From contig NZ_JBAJMW010000009.1 in assembly GCF_036881825.1 (NCBI RefSeq), positions 62,001 through 126,000 of the forward strand: DNA of 64,000 nt, in the 5' to 3' direction. The position numbers and the translations under genes were made by a program. Of the stretch, positions 25,068 to 33,439 are shown one piece after another. Position 1 is the first letter of the stretch, and the number at the start of each line of letters is the position of its first letter. The notes below the pieces were generated by a model, which made no database searches, was not told the DNA's origin, and saw nothing but the letters and a program-made list of their open reading frames with translations. Origin of the DNA: Tersicoccus mangrovi. Its GTDB lineage: Bacteria; Actinomycetota; Actinomycetes; Actinomycetales; Micrococcaceae.

Positions 25068-25976
25068 TCAGCGCAGGTGCGCGAGGGCGGCGTCGAGGAG
25101 GCCGGCCCGATCGGTGCGGTCGACGTCGAGCCAGTGGAGGCGCGGGTCGGCGCCGAACCACGTGCGCTGCCGCTTGGCGAACCGCTGGGTGGCGGTGACG
25201 GTATCGGCGATCGCATCCGCTTCGGTCATCGTGCCGTCGGCGACGGCGAGGAACTGGGCGTAGCCGATGGCGCGGGAGGCGGTGCGGCCGTGCCGCAGGC
25301 CGGCGGCGTCGAGCCGCGCGACCTCCTCGGCCAGACCCTGCTCGACCATCGCGTGCACGCGGGCGTCGAGCCGGTCCCGCAGCGCCGGGGTCGGCAGTCG
25401 CAGCCCGAGCTGGACGGTGGGACGCACGTACTGGCGGTCGGGCATGAAGGAGCTGAACGTCCGGCCCGTGAATTCGTGCACCTCGAGGGCCCGGATCACG
25501 CGGCGCGCATCGTGCAGGCGTCCCGCGGCGACCGGGTCGACGGCGGCCAGGCGGGTGCGCAGCGCGTCCAGCCCGGAGGCCTCGGCCTCCGCCTCGAGGC
25601 GCGCCCGGATCGCGGGATCGGTACCGGGCAGCTCCAGCCGGTCCAGGGCCGCCCGCACGTATAGCCCCGAGCCACCGACGAGGACGACGCGGTGACCGCG
25701 CTCGGTGATCTCGTCGATCGCGGCGCGGGCCTGCTGCTGATAGGTCGCGACGGAGGCCTCGTCGGTCACGTCGAGCACGTCGAGCAGGTGGTGCGGGACG
25801 CCTCGCCGCTCGCCGACCGGCAGCTTCGCGGTGCCGACGTCCATACCGCGGTAGAACTGCAGCGCGTCGGCGTTGACGATCTCGCCGTCCAGCGCGAGGG
25901 CCAGGTCCACGGCGAGGTCGGACTTGCCGGTGCCGGTCGGCCCGACGACGGCGATGACCGGCGGCCGCTCCGTCAT
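25068..25976 (-). CDS. miaA: tRNA dimethylallyltransferase
   Basis: 302 residues. The P-loop GPTGTGKS is at 12-19, followed by NADALQFYRGMDVGTAK (DxxxxYxxxDIGTAK-type motif), HHLLDV and VGGSGLYVRA. It prenylates A37 of tRNAs reading codons that begin with U, giving the i6A substrate of MiaB, whose gene lies 84 bp upstream on the same strand. The two are probably cotranscribed with dapF close behind. Confidence 0.96.
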   Translation of the reverse strand: MTERPPVIAVVGPTGTGKSDLAVDLALALDGEIVNADALQFYRGMDVGTAKLPVGERRGVPHHLLDVLDVTDEASVATYQQQARAAIDEITERGHRVVLVGGSGLYVRAALDRLELPGTDPAIRARLEAEAEASGLDALRTRLAAVDPVAAGRLHDARRVIRALEVHEFTGRTFSSFMPDRQYVRPTVQLGLRLPTPALRDRLDARVHAMVEQGLAEEVARLDAAGLRHGRTASRAIGYAQFLAVADGTMTEADAIADTVTATQRFAKRQRTWFGADPRLHWLDVDRTDRAGLLDAALAHLR

Positions 25977-26060
25977 CGCCCGCTCACGGCCGGCAGCTCA
26001 GGACGGGCTGTTCACGACGGGCACGCCCAGCGGCGTGGTCACGGCCGGCGGGCACGACGC

Positions 26061-27608
26061 TCAGGCCCGGCCGGGCAGCCCGGGCATGCCCAGCGCAACG
26101 GCGCCGGCCCGGCCGTTCGCCGCGCCGGCCGACGCCGGGACGGGCACACCGCACGACTCGGCCTGGGCGCGGTCCCACGCGGCGCCGGCGCGGGTGCGGC
26201 GCAGGGCGTACTGGTCGGCCACGGGGTCGGCGATGAGGTGGTACGGCGCGGCCGCGGTGATCGGGACGGTGACCATGTCCCCCGGTCGCGGCACTCCGGC
26301 GCCGGCGGGGACCGCGACGTGCACGAGCCGGTTGTCCCGGGCCCGGCCCGACACCCGGCCGGTGGCGTCGGCCTTCGCGCCGGTCGCCGCGGTGATCATG
26401 ACCTCGGCGGTGCTGCCGACCAGGGCCCGGTTCTCCTCGCCGCTGATGCGTTCCTGCAGCGCGATGAGCCGCTCGTACCGCTCCTGGACGACGGCCTTGG
26501 GCACCTGGTGGTCCATCGTGGCCGCCGGGGTGCCGGGGCGGATCGAGTACTGGAACGTGAACGCGGACGAGAAGCGGGAGGCCTCGACGACGTCGAGCGT
26601 GGCCTGGAAGTCCTCCTCCGTCTCGCCGGGGAAGCCGACGATGATGTCCGTCGTGATGGCCGCGTGCGGAAGCCGGTCGCGCACCTTGTCGAGGATGCCG
26701 AGGAACCGGGTGGAGCGGTAGGACCGGCGCATCGCCTTCAGGACGGCGTCGCTGCCGGACTGCAGCGGCATGTGCAGCTGCGGCATGACGTTGGGGGTCT
26801 CGGCCATCGCGTCGATGACGTCGTCCGTGAAGGCCGCCGGGTGCGGGCTCGTGAAGCGCACCCGTTCCAGCCCGTCGACGGTGCCGCAGGCGCGCAGCAG
26901 GTCCGCGAACGCGCCGCGCTCACCGAACTCGACGCCGTAGGAGTTGACGTTCTGGCCGAGCAGGGTGACCTCGACGGCGCCGTCGTCGACCAGGGCCCGC
27001 ACCTCGGCGAGGATGTCACCGGGCCGGCGGTCCCGCTCCTTGCCGCGCAGCGACGGCACGATGCAGAACGTGCACGTGTTGTTGCAGCCGACCGAGATCG
27101 ACACCCAGCCCGAGTGCACGGACTCGCGCCGCGTGGGCAGCGTCGAGGGGAACACGTCGAGCGACTCGAGGATCTCCAGCTCGGCCTGCTGGTTGTGGCG
27201 CGCCCGGTCCAGCAGGGTGGGCAGCGAGCCGATGTTGTGGGTGCCGAAGACGACGTCGACGACGGGCGACTTCGCGAGGATGGTGTCGCGGTCCTTCTGG
27301 GCGAGGCAGCCGCCGACGGCCACCTGCATGCGCGGGTTGGACCGCTTGGCGCCCACGAGCTGGCCGAGGTGGCCGTAGAGCTTGTTGTCCGCGTTCTCCC
27401 GCACGGCGCACGTGTTGAAGACGACGATGTCCGCGTCGCCCTCGCCGGCCGTCTCGGGCACGGGCACGTATCCGGCGGCGTCGAGCAGTCCGCTGATCCG
27501 CTCGGAGTCGTGGACGTTCATCTGACACCCGAAGGTGCGGACCTGGTAGGTGCGGGGCGCCTCGGCCTCGGTCGTGACGGGTGCGGCGGTGGACACGGTC
27601 GAACTCAC
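26061..27608 (-). CDS. miaB: tRNA-2-methylthio-N6-dimethylallyladenosine synthase
   Basis: 515 residues. The N-terminal UPF0004 domain has Cys28, Cys67 and Cys101 for the auxiliary cluster; the radical SAM motif is C175-x3-C179-x2-C182 (SVGCNNTCTFCIVP). A TRAM domain follows near 400-465. It methylthiolates i6A37 of tRNA. The start is a GTG at 27608 preceded by TACGCT and 6 nt, so leaderless; a longer frame to 27662 is not supported. The C-terminus carries about 50 extra residues after the TRAM domain. Confidence 0.95.
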   Translation of the reverse strand: MSSTVSTAAPVTTEAEAPRTYQVRTFGCQMNVHDSERISGLLDAAGYVPVPETAGEGDADIVVFNTCAVRENADNKLYGHLGQLVGAKRSNPRMQVAVGGCLAQKDRDTILAKSPVVDVVFGTHNIGSLPTLLDRARHNQQAELEILESLDVFPSTLPTRRESVHSGWVSISVGCNNTCTFCIVPSLRGKERDRRPGDILAEVRALVDDGAVEVTLLGQNVNSYGVEFGERGAFADLLRACGTVDGLERVRFTSPHPAAFTDDVIDAMAETPNVMPQLHMPLQSGSDAVLKAMRRSYRSTRFLGILDKVRDRLPHAAITTDIIVGFPGETEEDFQATLDVVEASRFSSAFTFQYSIRPGTPAATMDHQVPKAVVQERYERLIALQERISGEENRALVGSTAEVMITAATGAKADATGRVSGRARDNRLVHVAVPAGAGVPRPGDMVTVPITAAAPYHLIADPVADQYALRRTRAGAAWDRAQAESCGVPVPASAGAANGRAGAVALGMPGLPGRA

Positions 27609-27614
27609 CGCACC

Positions 27615-27620
27615 AGCGTA
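27615..27620 (-). promoter_or_regulatory. -10 hexamer TACGCT, miaB (leaderless)
   Basis: TACGCT on the minus strand is followed by 6 nt and the GTG start of miaB. Confidence 0.6.
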
Positions 27621-27686
27621 CCGAGCGGGCGGGGACGGCCCGAACGTGCCCTGGCCGCACACCGGGTTCGACGGACCCCGGGCGTG

Positions 27687-29144
27687 TCAGTACCAGCCGG
27701 CGGACTGCTCGTGGCCCCAGGCCCCGCACGGTGAGCCGTACCGGTCGGCGATGTACCCGAGGCCCCACTGCACCTGGGTGCGGTAGTTGGTGAGCCAGTC
27801 GGCACCGGCGCTGGCCAGTTTCGAGGCGGGGAGGGACTGCGGGATGCCGTAGGCGAGGCTCGACGGGTTGGTGGCGGTGGTCTGCCACCCGGATTCCCGG
27901 TCCCACAGCGGGACGAGGCAGGCCATCTGGTCCTGGCCCCACCCGTGGGCACCGAGCAGGGAGGCGGCCCAGGCCTGCGCTGCGGCCGGGTCGTTGACGG
28001 CCCCGGTGGGCGCGGTGGTCAGCAGGGCCGGGTCGACGGCGGTATCCGACGGCGCGGGCGGGGCGGCAGGCGCGGGGGCGGCAGGTGCCGGCGCCTGCTG
28101 CTGCGCGGCCTCCTGGGCAGCAGCCTGCTGAGCGGCTCGTTGCGCTGCCTGCTGCTGGGCGGCTTGCTGGGCGGCACGTTGCGCCGCCTGCTGCGCTGCT
28201 TGCTGAGCGGCCTGCTGGGCCTGTTGGGCCGCCTGTTGCTGCGCCTGCTGGGCGGCCTGAGCGGCTGCCTGCGCGGCGGCCCGTTGTGCGGCCAGTGCCG
28301 CGGCCGCCCGCTGGGCCGCTTCCTCGCGGGCACGACGTGCGGCCGCCTCGCGTGCGGCGGCCTGGGCCGCCCGGTAGGCCTCCGCGCGGCGGACCCCGTC
28401 GCGGTAGGAGATCTCGGCGCGTGCCGTGGTGCCCTTCAGCAGGGCGAGCTGGGCGTAGAGCTCGGTTCGGTGCGCCTGCTGGGCGGCGACGATGCGTGCG
28501 GCTTCCTGCTGGGCGGCGACCGCGGCCGCCAGGGCCTGACGCGCGGCGTCCGCCGCACGGTCCCGCACCTGCTGCGCCGCGCCGGCCTGCGCCTCGAGCG
28601 CGGCGAGGGCGTTGAGTCGGGAGCGGTAGTCCTCGACGGTGCGGCCCGTTCGGGAGAGCACGGCGTGGAGGACCCCGAGCTCGCGGGCCTGGTCGAGGGT
28701 CTGCGGCACCACGAGCATCGTCGCCGTCCCGGCGTTGCGCCAGGCGGCGGCGGCGAGGAGCCCGACGACGCGGGACGAGGACGCCAGTCGGCGGGCGGCG
28801 TCGTCACGTCGCTGCCGGAGGACGTCCGCCGTGTACTGCGCGGCGTCGGCGGCCTGCTGGGCCTCCGCCTGGTCGGCGAGCCGCTGCACGGCGAGGTCGG
28901 CGGCCCGCGCGGCGTCGTCCTCCTGGCGGCCCAGCAGCGCGGTCACGACGCCGATCTCTCGTGCCTTGTCGGCCTCGCTCTTCCGAGCCCGGCGCACCTG
29001 GTCCCAGCTCGGGTAGGCGCCCGGACCGGCCTGCGCGGCGGGCACGGGAGTGAGCACCCCGAGGCCCAGGGCGAGGGAGAGGACGACGACGCAGGTGACG
29101 GGCCGTCGGCCCGGCCGCGCGCGCCGGCGATCGGCGGTGACCAT
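27687..29144 (-). CDS. Secreted coiled-coil protein with lytic-transglycosylase-like C-terminal domain
   Basis: 485 residues. A signal peptide is likely in residues 1-40 (VVLSLALGLGVLTPVPAAQA). Residues about 45-275 are a long coiled coil of the cell-wall hydrolase accessory type. Residues about 275-350 are almost only Ala and Gln with scattered Arg. After a Pro/Ala linker, the last about 90 residues (WAASLLGAHGWGQDQMACLVPLWDRESGW, YGIPQSLPASKL, QVQWGLGYIADRYGSPCGAW) match the aggregation-promoting-factor/transglycosylase-like domain with its Glu in DRESGW. It probably acts on peptidoglycan outside the cell. TAGCCT lies 8 nt before the ATG at 29144. Confidence 0.8.
   Translation of the reverse strand: MVTADRRRARPGRRPVTCVVVLSLALGLGVLTPVPAAQAGPGAYPSWDQVRRARKSEADKAREIGVVTALLGRQEDDAARAADLAVQRLADQAEAQQAADAAQYTADVLRQRRDDAARRLASSSRVVGLLAAAAWRNAGTATMLVVPQTLDQARELGVLHAVLSRTGRTVEDYRSRLNALAALEAQAGAAQQVRDRAADAARQALAAAVAAQQEAARIVAAQQAHRTELYAQLALLKGTTARAEISYRDGVRRAEAYRAAQAAAREAAARRAREEAAQRAAAALAAQRAAAQAAAQAAQQAQQQAAQQAQQAAQQAAQQAAQRAAQQAAQQQAAQRAAQQAAAQEAAQQQAPAPAAPAPAAPPAPSDTAVDPALLTTAPTGAVNDPAAAQAWAASLLGAHGWGQDQMACLVPLWDRESGWQTTATNPSSLAYGIPQSLPASKLASAGADWLTNYRTQVQWGLGYIADRYGSPCGAWGHEQSAGWY
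28085..28315. repeat. Ala/Gln-coding low-complexity tract inside the secreted coiled-coil gene
   Basis: The DNA is a run of imperfect GCC/CAG-type units that encode alternating Ala and Gln. Such tracts expand and contract by slippage, so length may differ between strains. It is not a CRISPR array: there are no spacers. Confidence 0.8.
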
Positions 29145-29297
29145 GATCACACAGGCTAGGTCGCCGCACGCGCCCGACCGCGCGAACGGGGCGGGACACG
29201 CCGAGAAGACACGCCGAAAGCGGTGCTCGGGACCCCGGGGCGCCGTATCCGGAGCCTCAGTCCTCGAAGATCCGGTACTGCTGACTCCTCCAGCTGC

Positions 29298-29798
29298 TCA
29301 GTCCTCGGGGGCGAACCCGCTCGCGTCGTCGTCGGCGCCGAGCACCTCGCTCACGGCGCGGAAGGCGGTCCCGGGCGGGTAGCCCTTGCGGGCGAGCATG
29401 CTGACGAGCCGCCGCACCACACGGTGGCGGTCTCCGTCAGCGGAGGCGAGCAGGCTCCGATCAGCGGCGGTGACCTTGCGGCGGACGAGCGCGAGTGCGC
29501 CCTCGTACTCCTGCTCGTCGCTGACGTCGGCGAGGGCGTCGGCGACGGTGTCCCGGTCCACTCCCTTGAGCGTCAGCTCGCGCCGCAGAGCGGACCGGCC
29601 GAGGTGCCGGTACTCGACGCGGCTGCGGACCCACATGCGGGCGAACTCCGCGTCGTCGACCAGGCCGAGCTCCTCGTACCGGTCGAGCACCGTGGTGGCG
29701 GCATCGTCGGGCACGTTGCGGTCGGCGAGCTTCTGAGCGAGTTGCGCCCGGCTCTTCGCCGACCCGGTGAGCTGCCGCAGCACGATGCTGCGTGCCAC
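29298..29798 (-). CDS. recX: Regulatory protein RecX
   Basis: 166 residues from the only usable start, a GTG at 29798; GGAGGAG abuts it directly, so the true start is uncertain and the frame stays open about 45 codons further toward recA without ATG or GTG. The three-helix RecX repeats are visible (ARSIVLRQLTGSAKSRAQLAQKL, YEELGLVDDAEFARMWVRSR, GRSALRRELTLKGVD). RecX binds RecA filaments and limits recombination. It follows recA by 112 bp, the usual order. The 153-bp gap on its 3' side shows nothing I recognise. Confidence 0.92.
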   Translation of the reverse strand: MARSIVLRQLTGSAKSRAQLAQKLADRNVPDDAATTVLDRYEELGLVDDAEFARMWVRSRVEYRHLGRSALRRELTLKGVDRDTVADALADVSDEQEYEGALALVRRKVTAADRSLLASADGDRHRVVRRLVSMLARKGYPPGTAFRAVSEVLGADDDASGFAPED

Positions 29799-29910
29799 CT
29801 CCTCCGGGTCGGCCTCGGCGTCCGGCGTGTCCGGTCGGCGGGCGGTGCGGGCCTCGGGGTCCTCCCCCGCTCCCGCTTCGCGGGAGCGCCGCCGGCGGCC
29901 GCCCCGTCGA

Positions 29911-30969
29911 TCAGAAGCCGTCGTCGTCCCCGACCGCCTTCAGCTGCGGGGCGTCCTGCTCCGCCTCGGCACGGACCCCGATGCCGAGCTTCTCGCGGAT
30001 GCGCCGCTCCAGCTCGTCGGCCAGCTCGGGGTTGTCCTTGAGGAACTGCCGGGCGTTCTCCTTGCCCTGCCCGAGCTGGTCCCCGTCGTAGGTGAACCAG
30101 GCGCCGGACTTCTTGACCAGGCCGTGCTCGACGCCCATGTCGATCAGGCCGCCCTCGCGGGAGATGCCGTGGCCGTAGAGGATGTCGAACTCGGCCTGCT
30201 TGAAGGGCGGCGCCATCTTGTTCTTGACGATCTTCGCCCGGGTGCGGTTGCCGACCGGGTTGGCGCCGTCCTTGAGCGTCTCGATGCGGCGCACGTCGAT
30301 GCGGACGGACGCGTAGAACTTCAGCGCCTTGCCGCCGGTGGTGGTCTCCGGGCTGCCGAAGAACACACCGATCTTCTCACGCAGCTGGTTGATGAAGATG
30401 GCGGTGGTCTTCGTCTGGTTGAGGCGACCGGTGATCTTCCGCAGCGCCTGGCTCATCAGACGGGCCTGCAGACCGACGTGGCTGTCACCCATCTCGCCCT
30501 CGATCTCCGCACGGGGCACGAGGGCGGCGACGGAGTCGATGACGACGATGTCGAGCGAGCCGGAGCCCACCAGCATGTCCATGATCTCGAGCGCCTGCTC
30601 ACCGGTGTCCGGCTGGGAGACGAGCAGGGCGTCGGTGTCGACGCCGAGCTTCTGGGCGTAGTCGGGGTCCAGGGCGTGCTCGGCGTCGATGAACGCCGCG
30701 ATGCCGCCGTTGCGCTGGGCGTTGGCCACCGCGTGCAGGGCCACGGTCGTCTTACCGGAGGACTCGGGGCCGTAGATCTCGACCACGCGGCCACGGGGCA
30801 GGCCGCCGATGCCGAGGGCCACGTCCATGGCGATGGAGCTGGTCGAGATGGTCTCGATGGGGGCGCGCGTCTCGTCACCGAGGCGCATCACCGAGCCCTT
30901 GCCGAACTGCTTGTCGATCTGGGCGAGGGCGGTCTCGAGGGCCTTCTGGCGGTCGGCTGGTGCCGGCAT
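29911..30969 (-). CDS. recA: Recombinase RecA
   Basis: 352 residues. Walker A GPESSGKT is at 67-74; DIVVIDSVAALVP (Walker B), NQLREKIGVFFGSPETTTGGKALKFYASVR (loop L2 region) and the acidic C-terminus are all present. No intein. It forms filaments on single-stranded DNA, exchanges strands and stimulates LexA self-cleavage. GAGGTGG precedes the ATG. A LexA box lies 221 bp upstream of the start. Confidence 0.98.
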   Translation of the reverse strand: MPAPADRQKALETALAQIDKQFGKGSVMRLGDETRAPIETISTSSIAMDVALGIGGLPRGRVVEIYGPESSGKTTVALHAVANAQRNGGIAAFIDAEHALDPDYAQKLGVDTDALLVSQPDTGEQALEIMDMLVGSGSLDIVVIDSVAALVPRAEIEGEMGDSHVGLQARLMSQALRKITGRLNQTKTTAIFINQLREKIGVFFGSPETTTGGKALKFYASVRIDVRRIETLKDGANPVGNRTRAKIVKNKMAPPFKQAEFDILYGHGISREGGLIDMGVEHGLVKKSGAWFTYDGDQLGQGKENARQFLKDNPELADELERRIREKLGIGVRAEAEQDAPQLKAVGDDDGF

Positions 30970-31176
30970 GTTCCACCTCTTCGGTCGTGGCCGCGGAGGC
31001 CAGGTGTTTCGGACTGGTGCGGACCCGGTGCGGATCCGACGTCTGCAACGCTAGGCGGCGGCACCGACAAAAGCAGCGGAGCCGTTCTGCCTGTGGACAA
31101 CGACTCGACGGCGCCCACCGCACGACCGGCGCGGACTGCGTGGGGCCCTGCCGCCGGGTTGCTCGTTCTGACGTCG

Positions 31177-31205
31177 AGCCTACTGCGATCCGAACAGATA
31201 TTCGA
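31177..31205 (-). promoter_or_regulatory. SOS-controlled recA promoter with LexA box
   Basis: The box is CCGAACAGATATTCGA at 31190-31205, one mismatch in the core CGAAC-N4-GTTCG. On the minus strand TAGGCT (31182-31177) follows it and may be the -10. The leader to recA would be about 205 nt. The 299-bp gap 30970-31268 holds no gene. Confidence 0.7.
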
Positions 31206-31268
31206 AGGTTCGGCGCGGCGTGTTGCCCCTCGATCGATGGGCCGGGGCCGGGCGCATCAGACGCGGCC

Positions 31269-31490
31269 TCAGCGGCGCGGCGGGATGTCCCGGCCGAGAC
31301 GGCGGGACTCGGGCACGTCCTGCGCGTCGCACACGGCGAGCCACACCTCGCGCGGGTCGGCGCCTGTGTCGATGGCGTCCACGACGCTGCGGCCGCCGAG
31401 GCGCGACAGCACGAGGTCCCGGGCGAGCACGCGGGAGTAGGCGACGCCGAACTCGTCGTCCATCAGTCGCCAGAAGTGGCTGGTGCGCAT
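31269..31490 (-). CDS. DUF3046 domain protein (Rv2738c-like)
   Basis: 73 residues, full family length. The pattern MRTSHFWRLMDDEFG, ARDLVLSRLGGRS and VWLAVCDAQDVPESRRLG is the DUF3046 family, found upstream of recA in actinobacteria. The function is unknown. CAGGA precedes the ATG. It shares the strand with recA but the SOS promoter lies between them. Confidence 0.88.
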   Translation of the reverse strand: MRTSHFWRLMDDEFGVAYSRVLARDLVLSRLGGRSVVDAIDTGADPREVWLAVCDAQDVPESRRLGRDIPPRR

Positions 31491-31532
31491 CGTCGTTCCT
31501 GTCGAGAGCTCGCCGGGAGGGTCCCGGCGCGA

Positions 31533-31568
31533 CGATGGGGCCCGCCGGACGGCCGGCGAGCCCCATCG
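31533..31568 (-). terminator. Terminator after clgR
   Basis: CGATGGGG (31533-31540) pairs with CCCCATCG (31561-31568), and the inside CCGCCGG/CCGGCGA region extends the stem. It separates clgR from the DUF3046 gene. Confidence 0.7.
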
Positions 31569-31610
31569 GGGTACGTGGTGGACGGCGTGCGTCGTCCCTG
31601 GTGGTCGGGC

Positions 31611-32048
31611 TCAGACGCGCCCGGAGTACATCGTACGGAACTGTTCGGGCACCTCGTCGGGGATCTCCGTGACGAACTCGCGGGACAGATCCGTCGGCAC
31701 CGTGTCCGGGACCGTCACCCCGTCGGCGACGGCGAGCCGGTCGCTGACCTCGCGCAGGAGGAGGGACAGCGGGACGTCGAGCGCCGAGCAGATGGAGGAC
31801 AGCAGTTCCGAGGAGGCTTCCTTCTGGCCTCGCTCCACCTCGCTGAGGTAGCCGAGCGACACCCGGGCGTCATGGCTGACCTCGCGGAGCGTCCGGCCCT
31901 GGCGTTGACGGACATCGCGCAGCACATCGCCGATCTCGTGGCGCAACAGCACCATCGTGCGCTCCTTCTGGTCGTGTTTCGTGTCGTCGGCCAGACCCAC
32001 GTCGCGCCAACGGACGACGCCGTTCACGGTTACGGGTTCCTTCACCAT
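31611..32048 (-). CDS. clgR: ClgR-type XRE family transcriptional regulator
   Basis: 145 residues. The helix-turn-helix core LRREIG-type sequence (LLRHEIGDVLRDVRQRQGRTLREVSHDARVS...LGYLSEVERGQKEASSELL) matches ClgR, the activator of clp protease genes in actinobacteria. I chose the ATG at 32048 because codons 1-31 keep the GC-rich third positions of real genes and AGGAG lies 11 nt upstream. An internal ATG at 31955 with AAGGAG (114 residues) is a real alternative and corresponds to the minimal family length. A candidate -10 TAGCAT lies further upstream. Confidence 0.82.
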   Translation of the reverse strand: MVKEPVTVNGVVRWRDVGLADDTKHDQKERTMVLLRHEIGDVLRDVRQRQGRTLREVSHDARVSLGYLSEVERGQKEASSELLSSICSALDVPLSLLLREVSDRLAVADGVTVPDTVPTDLSREFVTEIPDEVPEQFRTMYSGRV

Positions 32049-32318
32049 CTGTGCGTCAACTCCTGTTCGGGGTGGACCCCGCGCTGCCGCAGCCTCGCGG
32101 TGATCCCATGCTACCGGGGCTTTCGACGCCGGTTCACTGATCACAACCGTCTGACGTCATGTTTTGTTCCGGCTCGGCCGGGGCCACGTCATCCGTCTCC
32201 GGTCGTCACCGGGTTCTCCCCAGCGTAGGGGCGCGGGCTGTGGGCCCACTGGCGCGAAGCTGGGGGTCGACTGAGCGACCGCGGGACGCCCGTCACCGCA
32301 GCAGGAGGACGACGCCGA
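32049..32318. other. Intergenic region between cinA and clgR
   Basis: 270 bp without a supportable gene. It contains TAGCAT on the minus strand near 32115, a possible clgR -10. I could not identify a ClgR operator or a terminator for cinA with confidence. Confidence 0.4.
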
Positions 32319-32810
32319 TCAGACGGTCTCGACGGCCTCGAGGAGGGCGGCCAGCGCGGCGTCGCGCGCGGCGACCCGGACCGCGTCCCGGTCCCCCGCG
32401 AACTGGTGGAGGGCGGCGCTCGCCCCGGCGTGGGTGGCCACCCCGATCCAGACGGTGCCGACCGGTTGGCCGTCGTGCGGCTCGGGGCCCGCGACGCCGG
32501 TGGTCGCGACGGCGACGTCGGCGCCGGTCGCCGTGCGGGCGCCGGCGGCCATCTGTGCCGCCACCTCCGGGTCGACGGCGCCGTGAGAGGCCAACCGGCC
32601 GGGGTCGACGCCGAGCAGGGCGACCTTGACGTCCCGGTGGTAGGACACGACGCCGCCGCGCACGGCGGCGGAGGCGCCGGGCACGTCGACGAGGGCCGCG
32701 CACACGGCACCGCCGGTCAAGGACTCGGCGGTGGCGACGGTCAGGCCGCGTTCGACCGCGGCCGCGATCACCCGGCCGGGCTCGACCCGCGACCCGGCGG
32801 CCTCAGGCAC
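32319..32810 (-). CDS. cinA: CinA family protein (nicotinamide-nucleotide amidohydrolase, PncC)
   Basis: 163 residues, only the C-terminal CinA/PncC domain. TVATAESLTGGAVCAALVDVPGAS holds the catalytic Ser region, and VVSYHRDVKVALLGV and ATTGVAGPEPHDGQPVGTVWIGV are family blocks. It deamidates NMN to nicotinate mononucleotide in pyridine nucleotide recycling. The GTG at 32810 overlaps the end of pgsA by 8 bp; the pgsA-cinA-clgR order is common in actinobacteria. Confidence 0.9.
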   Translation of the reverse strand: MPEAAGSRVEPGRVIAAAVERGLTVATAESLTGGAVCAALVDVPGASAAVRGGVVSYHRDVKVALLGVDPGRLASHGAVDPEVAAQMAAGARTATGADVAVATTGVAGPEPHDGQPVGTVWIGVATHAGASAALHQFAGDRDAVRVAARDAALAALLEAVETV

Positions 32811-33399
32811 GCGTGCCCTCGCGGCGCAGCCGGAGGGCGTCCCGCACGTAGGCGACGCCCGTGACGACGGTGACGACGAGGGCCGCGGCCATCACGATCC
32901 AGCCGAACCACAGGGCCCAGGAGCCGAGGACGGTGCCGAGCGGCATGAGCAGCAGGATGATCGCGGCGGCCTGCAGCACCGTCTTGAGCTTGCCGCCCGC
33001 AGACGCCGCCATGACGCCGTAGCGGATGACCCAGAAACGCAGGGCCGTGATCCCCCACTCGCGGACCAGGATGACGATGGTGACCCACCACCACAGCTCG
33101 CCGAGGACCGAGAGCATCACCAGTGCGGAGCCGGTGAGCAGCTTGTCGGCGATGGGGTCGGCGATCTTGCCGAAGTTCGTCACGAGCCCGCGTGACCGCG
33201 CGATGTCACCGTCGAGCTTGTCCGTGTAGATCGCGACGACGAACAGCGCGGCCGCGAGCCAGCGCAGCAGGCCGTGGGCTCCCCCGTCGGCGGCCAGCAG
33301 CACGATGAACACGGGCACCAGCACGATGCGGATGCCGGTCAGCACGTTCGGCAGGTTCCAGGAGGAGACCGGGGAGGTGTGCGGTGCCGGGGTGCTCAT
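32803..33399 (-). CDS. pgsA: CDP-diacylglycerol-glycerol-3-phosphate 3-phosphatidyltransferase
   Basis: 198 residues with about five membrane helices. The CDP-alcohol phosphotransferase signature is in DKLDGDIARSRG followed by FGKIADPIADK. It makes phosphatidylglycerol phosphate at the inner membrane. The ATG at 33399 is preceded by TAGCCT and 6 nt with no ribosome site. Confidence 0.94.
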   Translation of the reverse strand: MSTPAPHTSPVSSWNLPNVLTGIRIVLVPVFIVLLAADGGAHGLLRWLAAALFVVAIYTDKLDGDIARSRGLVTNFGKIADPIADKLLTGSALVMLSVLGELWWWVTIVILVREWGITALRFWVIRYGVMAASAGGKLKTVLQAAAIILLLMPLGTVLGSWALWFGWIVMAAALVVTVVTGVAYVRDALRLRREGTRA

Positions 33400-33405
33400 C
33401 CGTCA

Positions 33406-33411
33406 AGGCTA
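33406..33411 (-). promoter_or_regulatory. -10 hexamer TAGCCT, pgsA (leaderless)
   Basis: TAGCCT on the minus strand lies 6 nt before the pgsA ATG in the 40-bp gap after ftsK. Confidence 0.55.
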
Positions 33412-33439
33412 CCGTCGGCCGGACCCGGCGGTGCTGCCG

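Noticed and set aside
28085..28315. Possible foreign or repeat element in the secreted protein gene
   Set aside because: The tract keeps reading frame and codes Ala/Gln continuously; it is an internal low-complexity region of the gene.
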